From positions 1,122,322,110 to 1,122,386,109 of the forward strand of contig OY728143.1 in NCBI GenBank assembly GCA_963277665.1: a stretch of DNA of 64,000 bases, in the 5' to 3' direction. The stretch's first letter is position 1; each line of letters starts with the position of its first letter. Of the stretch, positions 48,841 to 60,009 are shown piece by piece. This DNA comes from Viscum album (Eukaryota; Streptophyta; Magnoliopsida; Santalales; Viscaceae). Below the pieces are notes generated by a model. It ran no database searches, was not told the origin of the DNA, and saw only the letters and a list, made by a program, of their open reading frames with translations. Made by a program: the position numbers and the translations under genes.

Positions 48841-51500
48841 TGTGACGACCGGCACCCGGATTCCACTTAACAGATGCCCCGATCCTGGTGGGCCACATGG
48901 CCTCAAGCACATCTACTCGAAATCCAGTGGCGGCCGACTTACAGTGAGGGCCAAGGGTGTGTTTGCGGGAAGACTATTCCTTCATTAGTAGAGGGTAGCA
49001 CAACAAAAGGAATATAATGTAAAAGTAACAAATAGAAGTAATAAAAATAAATAGCGGAATCTAACTGATGCAATATATAGACATGAATAAAAATAATAGT
49101 ATAAACTGGAATAGTGATGATGTAATGTCATGTCACCAGAAAACTGGAATGACTGGATATATAACAATAAGCATAACATGTTCCATAAGGTAACAAATTT
49201 TTTTCCAACTCCTAGCATCCCAAGATCATATTCAGTAATCTTCTATAAAGCTCTATCCTATATGCAGACAACCGTGTATTGGAAGCTTCCTGCTTCCCTT
49301 TGTCAATAACTGCAACCATGTAATCTACTCTGGGTACTAAACAGCGCCTAGAGAGGGTCTGAGATAAATCTTAGTGGTCCACCAACAACGGTTTCTATAA
49401 CATATGGCTCGTGTAATTGAATATAGAAGTGTGCAAGAATGCATATATAATGTAAAGTAAGCAGTAAAACATAACTAAATAACCAAGTACCCTCTTCAGC
49501 CCTCGGCTCGTGTCTGAACATGTAACTAGTAAATTAAATAATCAATTTCCATTTAATTATTATAGGTCACATGAGGCATATACAACACTGACATCATCTT
49601 ATGAAAATATATGTAGTGACGGTCCCAATACGTTACAAGGAAACTAGGCAATGATATCCAATAAGGGAGCTCCAGGGTAAAAACTGAGGTAATGTAAACT
49701 CACAAAAAGAAAAATTAGTAATATCTGATTCTAGATATTGGGTAAGAGTGTAATACAATGATCATAATCCAAGTCATTCCACAATAAGGCACCTACCAAA
49801 TCCATGATGATCGACCACGTTAAAACGAGGATAATCAATGATAGGGCCCGATGGGCTTTCAACATGGCACCTACTAGCAAATGCTTGATCCAAGGAGTGT
49901 ATCTGTGGTATCCTGTAATAAATAAAGGGACCTATCCATAGTATACTGGGCAGCCATGGAACAGAAAAAAACTAGAGTCTAGGTGGGTATCAATCTAAGA
50001 ACACTGTATCCTTGAATCATAATGGTGTTCCCGAGATCCAAGGTATTATCTTCTCACAATCCAAGGCGTGCATGAGTCATTCCATTCCTATTTCATATTT
50101 TAATAATGTAGAAATTCATTTGGTTCATGTCTTTCCTTTGATTAGTTTAGATAGTTTAAGTAGAGTTGAAATCAATTATTCAAGTCTTAGTTATCCATTA
50201 AGGCATAATCAATGGGTTAGGTTCACACCACTACCTTCCATTAACATGGGAAGGGGTTCTAAGGGCATGTAGCCTTTATTCAATCTCTTTTATTAAGGCC
50301 ACGTTATATACATAGTATTCTAGCCATTTCACATTTCTTATTTAATAATTATTTGAAAATAATTACCTAAGGCGAGTCAAGTGGTGAGCATATATGGTAA
50401 ATTCAAATATGCATTTCTCTATAATACCAATCCATTTATAATAAGAAGACTCAACCTTAGAAATTTCAAGTAAAGGCACACCCAAACTGTGGCTCAAATA
50501 TGCCAAAACACTAAAAACCCAATTATGTAATAACCTTTGACATGAGCCATACTATGTTTTGGGTGACGCAAATAACAACTAATAACATATATAGATAGAG
50601 CATAACCATATGATTCTAAAGAGTATAATCCTGGAATGTTAATTTATGAAATGGTTTCCAATGAAACTAGTGGGCTTGACATGAACATTCCAAAGAAAAT
50701 ATCTTTTGGGATGAGTTATAAACCACCCCCTTAGGGTTTGAACGAGTCTTGTCCTCTAGTATCAACCCACAATTTTCCCTATATGGGAGTAAATCTATGT
50801 AAAGGTAAAAAACACACACATGGTTATATGTAGGTCAAGAATTAAAGAGGATAAGAATAGATAAAGATGACTCGAGTACTTATCATTGTAAATCCTATGT
50901 GATGAACAGAAACTCGATCAGGTACGGGATGAAGGAGATCTCTTGATCCCCAAGCTTTGGCCTCCAAAAAGATCTAAATGGGAGAAAAAGGAGGAAAATA
51001 CCACTATTTAGAAGGATAGGAGGAAGGACAAGTATTAATAGATAATTAATTGTATTTTGGACATTTTACACATGTTTTTAGACTATGTACAGTTTGTCTG
51101 TTGAGTTTGTCAAACCGTGTTAAAACCGTGCAAGATGGTTCTGCCTAAAAAGTCTTCCTACACACAGATTGGTCGAACCGTGAACCAACCATGCACGGTT
51201 ACCCGGAAAAAATGGGTAATTTAATTGTTTTTCTTCATGGTTGTGTTCCAACCGTGCAAGGGGGCACTATAAAATAAACATTCCACACGTTTCGGAAAAC
51301 CGTGCAGAAATCATTCATGGTCTACTCCAAACCATGCGCATAGTGAGTAGCCTCCAAAAAGATGGGTTTTGGGCTCCAAAAAAGCCCCAAACACCCTTGG
51401 AACCTTTACTAACTTATTAGGCATCGGCATTAGGTCCAATGTAAATATTTATACTAGAAATTAATGGATCCATACCTGATTGAAAAACTAGTTTCTTACT
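48841..51500 (-). repeat. Element E 5' LTR
   Basis: A 2,660-bp copy beginning (plus strand) TGTGACGACCGGCACCCGG and ending TTTCTTACT next to the CTATG duplication. The terminal A of TTACA has mutated to T here. On the element strand the promoter part lies near 51500 and leads left toward the primer site at 48837. The motif cluster at 51112-51338 sits in the first 400 bases of the LTR on that strand, the part expected to hold enhancer elements. Confidence 0.9.
51112..51338. promoter_or_regulatory. Cluster of AACCGTGCA-type motifs, element E 5' LTR
   Basis: AACCGTGCA or a one-to-two-base variant occurs at 51113, 51124, 51176, 51250, 51298 and 51330, and in reverse as TGCACGGTT at 51192. The related copy in the other LTR has AACCGTGTG at 42946 and TGCACGGTT at 42983 and 43014. 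Repeated short motifs in the U3 part of plant retrotransposon LTRs often act as enhancer boxes; that role is inferred here. Confidence 0.5.
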
Positions 51501-51505
51501 CTATG
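51501..51505. repeat. Target site duplication, right of element E (CTATG)
   Basis: Exact partner of 40687-40691, after which the RT of element D continues. Confidence 0.92.
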
Positions 51506-52230
51506 CATTGATTATATGTAAATCAATGTTATTTCAATAAAGAATAGGTATCCACATCAACACATTGATGATTTATATTATACACTTCATGGAGATCAAT
51601 ATTTTTTATTTTTCCATGGATTTAGATATAATCATTTGAGTGTTAGGACTGCTGATATTATAAGGATTTTATTTCAAAATATTTTTGGAAATTACAATTT
51701 TATTATAATTTCATTTTGAATGACTAAGGAACCCTCTATTTTAATGGTTCTAATGAACAGAGTTTTCAAGGAACATCCTTATGATTTTATTATTGTATTT
51801 ATTGATGAAATATTGGAATACAACAAAATATATGAGTAAAATGAGTACCACTTGTGGGTTATTTTGGAGACTCTTATAAGAAAAGAGTTATATGGGATGT
51901 TTTGAATGTGTGAGTTTTGGATTCAAACGGTTTCTTCTTTTGGCCATATTTTCCATAGGAAATGAATCATAGTTAATACTATGAAGACGACAGTTGTTCA
52001 CGAATAGCCTGAACAAATGAACATAATCGAAGGAAATACTTCTTTTTGGTTTAGTATGTTATTATTAGTTTTTCATTGGGAAAATTACCAAATTATCTAA
52101 CCATTTAACCAAGAATACTTGTAAATGGGTGATGTTCGTATTGACAGTGTTATGTGAAAAAATTATTTAAAGACTATAATAATATATTAGTGAGTGCTCC
52201 AATCATGACACTACCATCAAAAAAGGGTTG
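51506..52230 (+). pseudogene. Element D reverse transcriptase, continued after element E
   Basis: Resumes in the LCIDYR box (CTATG then CATTGATTATATG). Recognisable: IKNRYPHQHIDDLYYTLHGD, VRTADI (about 51640), then MVLMNRVFKEHPYDFIIVF with IDEILEYN (about 51740-51835). The active-site box is F-IDE in place of FIDD, so the second Asp is Glu. Further WVILETLIRKELYGMF and a degraded thumb follow to about 52150. The match to the segment before 40692 shows one RT split by E. Confidence 0.85.
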
Positions 52231-52545
52231 GTTTGTAATTTATAGTGATGCATATAATAAAGGTATTTGTTATGTCCTTATATATACTAATAGATTTATA
52301 TACTCTGCATCAAGGAATTAAATATATCATGAACATAACAATTTAACTCATGATCTTGAGTTACTAGTTGTAACATTTTCTTTGATTTTATGGAGAAACT
52401 ATCTCTATGTTGAATTATTTTGAGATATATAAATATCAAAAGAGCTTGAAATATAAATTCATGTAAAAATATTTCAACATGAGGAAAAAATTGAGGACTT
52501 GAGCTACTCAAGGATTATGATTATTCAATACACTAACACCTCGAG
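52231..52545 (+). pseudogene. Element D RNase H
   Basis: LVCNLYSDAYNKGICYVLI-type start (about 52230-52285; YSDA holds the first Asp), FIYSASRN, then YHEHNNLTHDLELLVVTFSL (Glu in LELL) and WRNYLYVELF (about 52325-52425). The YTDHK box is replaced by diverged sequence. LKYKFM-like and MRKKLRT-like strings follow, then the join to the linker. Confidence 0.75.
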
Positions 52546-54160
52546 AATGAGAATAATGAATCTAATGAATTGAGAATTAATGACAACGAAATTTGGAAAA
52601 AAATGAAGATTGATAAGGATCCTATGAATATTGATCTAGAAATGTTGTATATGGGAATTATCATGTATGTTGAAAAAAAATTACTTTTTCAATTTGTTTC
52701 CAAACCATATTTATTGGAAGGAATTTAATGTTCTCAGTCTGATTATTAGAATATTCAAATGATAATTAATCTTATGAATGACGGGTTGTTGGAAGAATTT
52801 TTTACGAGGAAAAATTATGAAATTTGGGAAGGGGAATTGTGTTCCCCACATACATAATATAAAAAAGGGAGTTATTGTGTTATAACCATAGAATGATTTT
52901 GTCTATACACCCAATAAGCACGAGGATGTATATGAATTTGATAGACATTTTTAGTGGGATTATATAAAGGGGGAATTTATTATTATGTTTAAATATGTTT
53001 AGTCTTTCAATAAGTTAATGATCGAAGGAAACATCCTAGAGGAGTTATGTATCCTCTTCATATTCCTAAATGGAAATTTTTTAACATTACTATGGATTAT
53101 TTCACTATATTATGAATAAACACATGATTGAATGATGCATTGTGGGTAATTGATGATCGAGTCACCCTACATTGCACATTTCCTCCGAAAAATGAGAATT
53201 TTACATTGGAACACCTTTCACAACTCTATTTTAATGAAGTTGTAATACTTCATGGAACACCAATTTCCATGGTGTTTGATCATGAACCATGATTTACATC
53301 AATATTATTGAATAGTATTCAGAAAACATTGGATAGTGATCATCATTTGAGTACTACTTATAGCCCTAAAATTGATGGGAACCTAGAAAGTATGACCCAA
53401 ACATTAGAATACATGTTTAGATCATTCTCACATGACTTTAAAGGCATATGAGATCAATATTTACCTTTAGTAGATTTTTCGAACTGTAATTTTTTCCAAT
53501 CTAGTTTTCAAATGGTACTATATAAATAATTGTATGGAAAGAGATGTCATACACCAACTTGTTTGGATGATGTTGGTGAAAGGACTCTTGTGGGCCCAAT
53601 GCTTTTGTAAGAAACAACAGAAAATACAAGGAATATTCAAACCCATATCAAAGAAGTTAAATGTAAGAAAATTACATTGCTAATGATTGAAGGAACGATT
53701 TGGAATTTCACATGGGAGATCATGTTATCATGAATGTATCTCTATGGGAGGGTGTTGAAAGATTTAGGAAGAAAAGGAAAATGAGACCTTGGTACATTGG
53801 CCATTTTGAAATTCTGGAGTGAATTGGAGATTCATCGTATCATTTGGTAAAGTTTCATAGCCATTATAGCGTAAACATTTTGTACCACATCTCTTTGTTA
53901 TGTACGTAAATTCTAGAGCCAATACATGTCCTCGCTTATGAAGGAATAGATTTGGAATATGATTTACTTTACTTTGAAGATCTTATCCTGATTCTAGACA
54001 CTAAAGAGCATGTGTTAAGGGATTTAAAGAATTACTTTTAAAGGTATATTGGTAAATTTATGTAATTAAAGAGGTGATGTGGGCGAATAAGGATCTTATT
54101 ACTTAGAAATACACAAATCATTTTATGAGGTGAAAATCTAGAAATTTGGAGGACGAAGTT
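52546..54160 (+). pseudogene. Element D integrase and C-terminal tail
   Basis: A linker (52560-52900), then a heavily damaged zinc domain (MYMNLIDIF, about 52925-52950). The core is clear: PKWKFFNITMDYFT (about 53065), VIDDRVTLHCTFPPKNENFT, GTPISMVFDHEP (about 53260, second Asp), LSTTYSPKIDGNLESMTQTL (about 53350), FKGI, DQYLPLVDFSNCNFFQSSF, LYGKRCHTPTCLDDVGERTL (about 53535-53590). The C-terminus has MRPWYIGHFEILE (GPY/F region, about 53782-53820), HYSVNILYHISLLC, and a tail near 54130-54170. The Glu of the catalytic triad seems preserved as LES. Stops and shifts are frequent. Confidence 0.82.
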
Positions 54161-54164
54161 TTTT

Positions 54165-54178
54165 ATAGCAGGGGAGAA
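54165..54178 (+). other. Element D polypurine tract
   Basis: AGCAGGGGAGAA lies directly before the LTR start TGTAATGACC at 54179, the expected position for plus-strand priming. Confidence 0.7.
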
Positions 54179-57100
54179 TGTAATGACCTAGAATTCAATA
54201 AATTAAATTTTCCGTCTTATAGTTGTTACATATAGTATAAATCATTTAAAACTCTTAGATAACACAAGAAAGACTTTATAAATGAATAAAGAACCGAATA
54301 AGAGGTATTTCTAGATGTTGAGGAACCTATACCAATGAAATTATAACAAGGCCAGAGGAATCATAGCATGCCCCTTTTGAATAGTAAAATAGAAAAATGA
54401 GTGGAAACCTAACCCATGATATTATAAATAAATTTTTGGCATCTTATAAAATAATGTACGATAACATTATATCATATTATAATAATTTAATATTTTCATA
54501 TTATTTATTAAGTGTTGGTATATTCAAATGTCATAAACATTTAATTTAAATATTATAATTGATAAAATTATTTAATCAAAATATAATTTTAATAAAATGT
54601 ATTTATAATTTTATATTTTATTCATATGATTTAATGATAATTTTATGAGGCCTTAGTAAATTTTTCTAAGTATTTTAAAAATAGTTATAGTTTTAATATC
54701 TATATTTTTTTTGTAAATTATAATTTTAATTAAAAATTATATTTTTTGATTATAGAAAATTATTTTCATAAAATTGATGTATGTTTTTAATTATAGACAT
54801 TGACTAATTATTAGGGTTTATTTGTTTTTGGAGTTTTCTATATTATATGAATTTTTGGTAAAAAAATAAAATATAATTATTTACGATAAAAGTTAATTAC
54901 AAAACTATTTAGTTATAGGTGATTTTGGGATTATTTAATCCCATAATATACAAATATAATTCATTATTTAAATATATTTCATTGTATTTATCTAGATATG
55001 CAAATTATAGAGCCAAAATATTAAACAAATGAGTAAAATATTGAAAAAACATCTATCTCCCCCACTCTAAATACCACCCCTCACAACCCTTTCTACCCAT
55101 ACCTTCTAAGCATTTATCCTTTTCAAATCTATAACGAATATTATTCACAACAACATATCCCACATCCAAAATCTGTTTTTATAATTAAAATACCAAAACT
55201 ATTTCCCTAATGTCTATCTTGAGGATGATAAAATCAAGAGGTAAAAAACTCCTTTTTCTTTGAATTTCTTTTCATGTTATTTTATTTTTCTTATTATCAC
55301 CTCACTTTATTCTTGTCTAAGTGGAATGATAAATAAAATATCAATTATACAAAATAATTACATCTTTATAGGGGAAAAAATAAATTATCAATTCTCTTAT
55401 CCACTCCAATCCCTTTTATTCAGAAAATGGAAACGTCGTCTGTGTGGTTTTTTTATCGTCTTGAAGGATGACATGTTTTCATTTCTTCACAATCATCAAG
55501 GATGTCAATATTCCCAATTAGAAGTTCAAAAAATATTTTAAAATTTATAGTGATACATTTTTATGTTCTAGATGTAACTTATTTTCATAATACTAAATGA
55601 TAAAAAAATGAGTTCGTTGTGATATAAAACCACTACAATTAGTCTGGACGATTATAATTAACATGTTATCTAATGATTTATGCTCATATATTAGAAAAAA
55701 AAATATAAGACCAATTATAATGATTTATGTACATTAATAACATGTAATTCCAATTCATTAGAATTAAACCGATTTTTCAAGAAATTTGGTATATATTAAT
55801 GATCGAACCGTTCATGAAAACCAACAAAATGAATGCTCTTGAATGATGAAATTAAACACTATAACACATAAATAAGGCCATAAATGAACATAATAAAACA
55901 ATAATGAATCAAATAAATGTTTATAAGTTTATAAATAAATTAATTAATGTATTTTAATTTATTATCCAGGAAATTAAGGTCATGTGTCTAACACATTCCG
56001 ACATTAGGTACATGTTTTCCTATCAAACCCCCATTTTCATTCATTTAATTCTCTCTTTCTCCATACACCAATATAATTATAAATTAATTTTATAAAAATA
56101 TTATAAATTCTTTGTATACATTCAATACTTTTTTATCCATATCATTTCATCTTTTTTATGGTAATTACATATTTTATATGGTTCCCTTCTCAATTCTTCC
56201 AGATATGCAAGCCCAATTGAATGAAAAGTTTTGATTTAGTACCCATTTACAAGTACAATCAACAATATGTTATAGAATAAAATTATTTTTATAAAATTTC
56301 CAATATTGGCAGGAAATACTATAATTTTCCCTTTTCTTGTTTTATGTAATCAGTTATGAAAAATAAAAATCAATTTTCCAAAATAACTCACCATTCAATG
56401 AAAAGGGGTCTTTCTCTCAAAAATTCATTGATGAATTTATTAGATTATATTCATCTATTTCATCACCTATATATAATTAACTGATTTATTGAGATTTATC
56501 ACTTTTGATAATCATCTAATATGTTTGATTAAATTGATTATGATCTGTTTCACTGTGGATGTGCTATCTTGATACCATTCACTATACTTCTTAGAATGAT
56601 TAGTGATTATGTTTACAGATTTTGTAATGTTATTTACATTTCATCTGTATACATATTTTATGATTATAACCATTAATATGAGGAATTCATTAGACTTAGT
56701 GACTAATACATGGGTACCACTTTATCCCCTCGATGCCTCAGTAGGTCTCATGATTCAATATAGATATGGACTTGGGGGACACCTTTCCAATTTATAGATA
56801 TGTATTGATTGATGGCATGACCTTTTATTTTCAGATATCATGGAAAATACCATGATGGTATGTTTTAGAATTTTGGAGTTATGCATTCCTCCTTAATATT
56901 TTAATAATATATAATCCTTTTGAATATTCAACTACGATAATATCCATGATTACACATTATTCTCAAGTGATTATTTTTATGGTAATATTTATTCATCTTT
57001 TATTCATGAAATATTATGATTATATTTATGTCATAATGACATGTCTTTTCAGTCATTCATCATGCCTTTTTTTATATTAGCCTATTCTATATTACATACC

Positions 57101-57386
57101 CTTACTAAGAATAAAATCATGATACTTTATTATGTTTTATTTTCCCCCATGATGTGATGATAAATATTTTGAATTACTTACAAGGATAATCTATGAGTTT
57201 TTTATGTTTTCAATAGAACTTCTATACATTATTTTACAAGAAGATGTAATGTAAAACATACATTTGTATATTGTTTTTAAAAACTATTAAACTATTTAAT
57301 TCACTATGATAAAACATTCATATTTGTTATTCCAATGAAATTAAGTAACACACCGGCTTTAGGAAACGGCGTTCTGGGTCTCTTCA
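54179..57386 (+). repeat. Element D 3' LTR
   Basis: Starts TGTAATGACCTAG. Aligns in blocks with 35158-38361, including GAACCTATACCAATGAAAT near 54327, CTCCCCCACTCTAAATACCACC near 55058, GATAAAATCAAGAGGT near 55228, CACTGTGGATGTGCTATC near 56551 and GAATTACTTACAAGGATAAT near 57171. The end is placed at about 57386 from a degraded CACCGGCTTTAGG...TGGGTCTCTTCA region that corresponds to the end of solo LTR C. The LTR is AT-rich with no gene. Confidence 0.75.
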
Positions 57387-60009
57387 TTTTTGATCCTTGA
57401 AGTATAGTAAAAGATTTATGAGCCATCTTAATCAAAAAATTGTATAGAACACAATGTTATTCATATGTTTCTTTAGAGTTATTCCTATTAATATTTTATC
57501 TTCATTCATGCCTACATAATCATATTTTGGTAGTCATCTACTTCATCACAAATATTCTTGCTTTAATGATTTCATCTTCTTAACTACTTAGGTTTATCTA
57601 AACATTTCATCATCAATTTTAAATCATGGATCTTTTGAAGTCAATTCTTCATTAATTTCTAATAATTATCTAAAACAAATATTATCTAATCTTCAACCTA
57701 AAAACATCTCTAATAGTGTGGGATAGTCTCAATGATTTCAATTTTTTGTTATAAATTCTAAAAAATATTTATAGGCTAATTAAAATCCCCATTTTTAGAT
57801 ATTATCTCCTGCCAATTGATTAATTGTTTTCCCACTAATACCTCCATGATAATTCTATCAATGTAAAATGTATCTTAAATAAAAATTAATATTTAGTTTG
57901 TAGTTAAATTCGTTGTTAAATTGTGACATTTTGTTTTTGAGTCATTTTTTACCAAAGAGATTTCATGGTGTTATTGTTCATTGTTAAACCTATAATAAAT
58001 CACATAAATTAAATCATCACATTTCATCATATATTTATTATACTAGTTGTTTTAGTTTTTTAAACACAATTCCTTAATATTTAATTTTTTCTCATATAAA
58101 ATAATTGTGATGACCCACATACCATAGGTTAGGTTATTAGAAAACACATTACTAAACTCATATTCACTAAGAATATTTATAACAACATTAACATATTAGA
58201 AATTATAAATGATAAAATTATTATTGTAATCACTCTATTATATTCTAGGAACAATATTCATTCAAAATTACTCATCATTAATAAGATAAATATCTATTAC
58301 AAGGCTTTCAATATAGATTTTTAATTTTAATTTACATTGGTAGTTTGTGATACAATTGATATATGGTGTTTTGTGGGTATTAATACTTACTGATTAAAAT
58401 ATAAATGTATAAAAATAAAAATATTATTAGCTTTTGGAGCTAATAATTGTCAAATATCCTCAATAAGTAAAATAAAAAAAGTGAATTAGATGGTCTATGA
58501 AAAACCGGTGTTATAAATATTCTCATGTTGTGGTGAATTGTTTATATAAAATTTAAAATTGCATGATTAAATCTTTAATAAAATAAGACCGATTATATGA
58601 AAGCTATTTTATTTTTAAAACAAATTTGAGAAAAAAATTTAAATTTATTTAAATCATTTTGAATGTAAATAATAAATAATCAATTAAATACATTAACAAA
58701 ATGAGAAAAATATTGAATGAATCTTACTCAAACCAAAATATAATCCATATTTCATGACATGCGAAAATGGGGGGAAATAATTTCGAGTAACAAATTGCAA
58801 TCAAAACATTTACTGAATGAAAATATAGTATATTTTAAATTAACAAGAAAATGTTTAGTATTTGATGAAACCATAAAAATTCATATAAAATGATAAAAAA
58901 TACTATGAAATTAAGAATACTAGATTCCAATTAGTTTTATAAGTATATGGACTTCATTAATACCCCCTACACACACATTTGACTGAAACCATTATAAAAA
59001 CACACTCTTTAAACCCAATTGGTCTACAGTTGTCCATAATCACAATATTTTAAACCAAGAGGTCTACATATAACTCTACAGTTTTCCTTAACCCCCCTAC
59101 ACACACACTATTTACATAATCCATTATAAAATAAAACACTTTGAGAGAAAAATTTTCATTACATATAATGAATGAGTACATAATTTGAGAAGGATTAAAA
59201 AAATATAGTACAAATATTAACAAGAATATTAAAAAAGTATCCCATTTTTTTATCAATTTATGAAATAATATTTTAGTATAAAACACAATGAGCGGATTTT
59301 ATAATTTGTTAATAAAAAATTGTAAGTTTACAAAATTTAGGAATATAGTAATGAAAACAAATAATAATAATTTAAATCAATATTGAAAGAGTAAAAATAA
59401 TCCCAACAATATTCTCTTTTTAATATTGGAAAATAAATAAACAAATAACATAGTGTTTCTCAATAAAATTATTTGAATCATGTAGACAAAATTACTATAA
59501 TAGATCTCCTAGTATATGTTGAGGACTCATACTTTAGTATTACACAATGATACTCATCTAAGAATTTTTTTTTATAAAATATATTAAGTTTGTAATTCAA
59601 TAATAGTTTTAACATTAAAACATATATTATTTTCTTGAATGGATAGTTTCACATTATATACCTCCTTGTTCCTTCTGATATACTTATCTTAAAAAATATC
59701 ATTGAAAACATAATTATAGTTTCTAACATGTACTAATAAAGTAGCTAAGTAGATAAAAATTATTTATCAATATTATCATTGTAGTTAAGTACAGTTAAAT
59801 AATTTTTTATTACTAATTATGATATTTAACACAAATAATTGACATATGAGTCACATTAACATAACTTTACAACTCAAGAAAAGTTATTTAAAATACCTAT
59901 CATTGTAAACTTACTTACTAGTCACCTTGACATTTAGTTAAAATACTAATCTTTAGTTATGAAATGTTAACATGTGTATTCTTTATATTTGAAGTTTTTG
60001 TATAGAATG
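57387..60009. other. AT-rich stretch with a partial tandem duplication
   Basis: No gene or transposon domain recognised. At 58963-59140 a segment with CCCCCTACACACACA and CCATTATAAAA occurs twice, 130 bp apart, and GGTCTACA with a following ACAGTTNTCC is repeated between them. A possible LTR-like start TGTGATGACCCACATACC lies at 58106, but it has no partner end. Confidence 0.35.

Larger units (their letters stand above)
40692..51500 (-). mobile_element. Element E: Ty3/gypsy retrotransposon nested in element D, minus strand
   Basis: A 10,809-bp insertion with identical CTATG duplications. On the minus strand: 5' LTR (51500-48841), Met-tRNA primer site, gag with zinc knuckle, protease, RT, RNase H, integrase with chromodomain-like tail, 3' LTR (43325-40692). 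All domains are present in the normal order over 5.5 kb of internal DNA, so it inserted as a complete element and decayed by point changes. LTR copies differ noticeably (substitutions and small gaps in most lines), so it is old, though necessarily younger than D. The LTRs begin TGTGA and end TTACA (right copy mutated to TTACT). Confidence 0.93.
35158..57386 (+). mobile_element. Element D: old Ty3/gypsy retrotransposon, plus strand, split by element E
   Basis: Two related LTRs in plus orientation (35158-38361 and 54179-57386) enclose, in order, a decayed primer site, gag, protease, RT, RNase H, integrase and a purine tract. The RT is interrupted at 40691 by element E and continues at 51506. 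Without E the element is about 11.4 kb, with about 5 kb internal, a normal gypsy size. LTR divergence is large by eye and all domains are full of stops, so it is much older than B. The right end is uncertain by tens of bases, and I could not find matching target duplications (CATAT precedes the left LTR). Confidence 0.85.
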
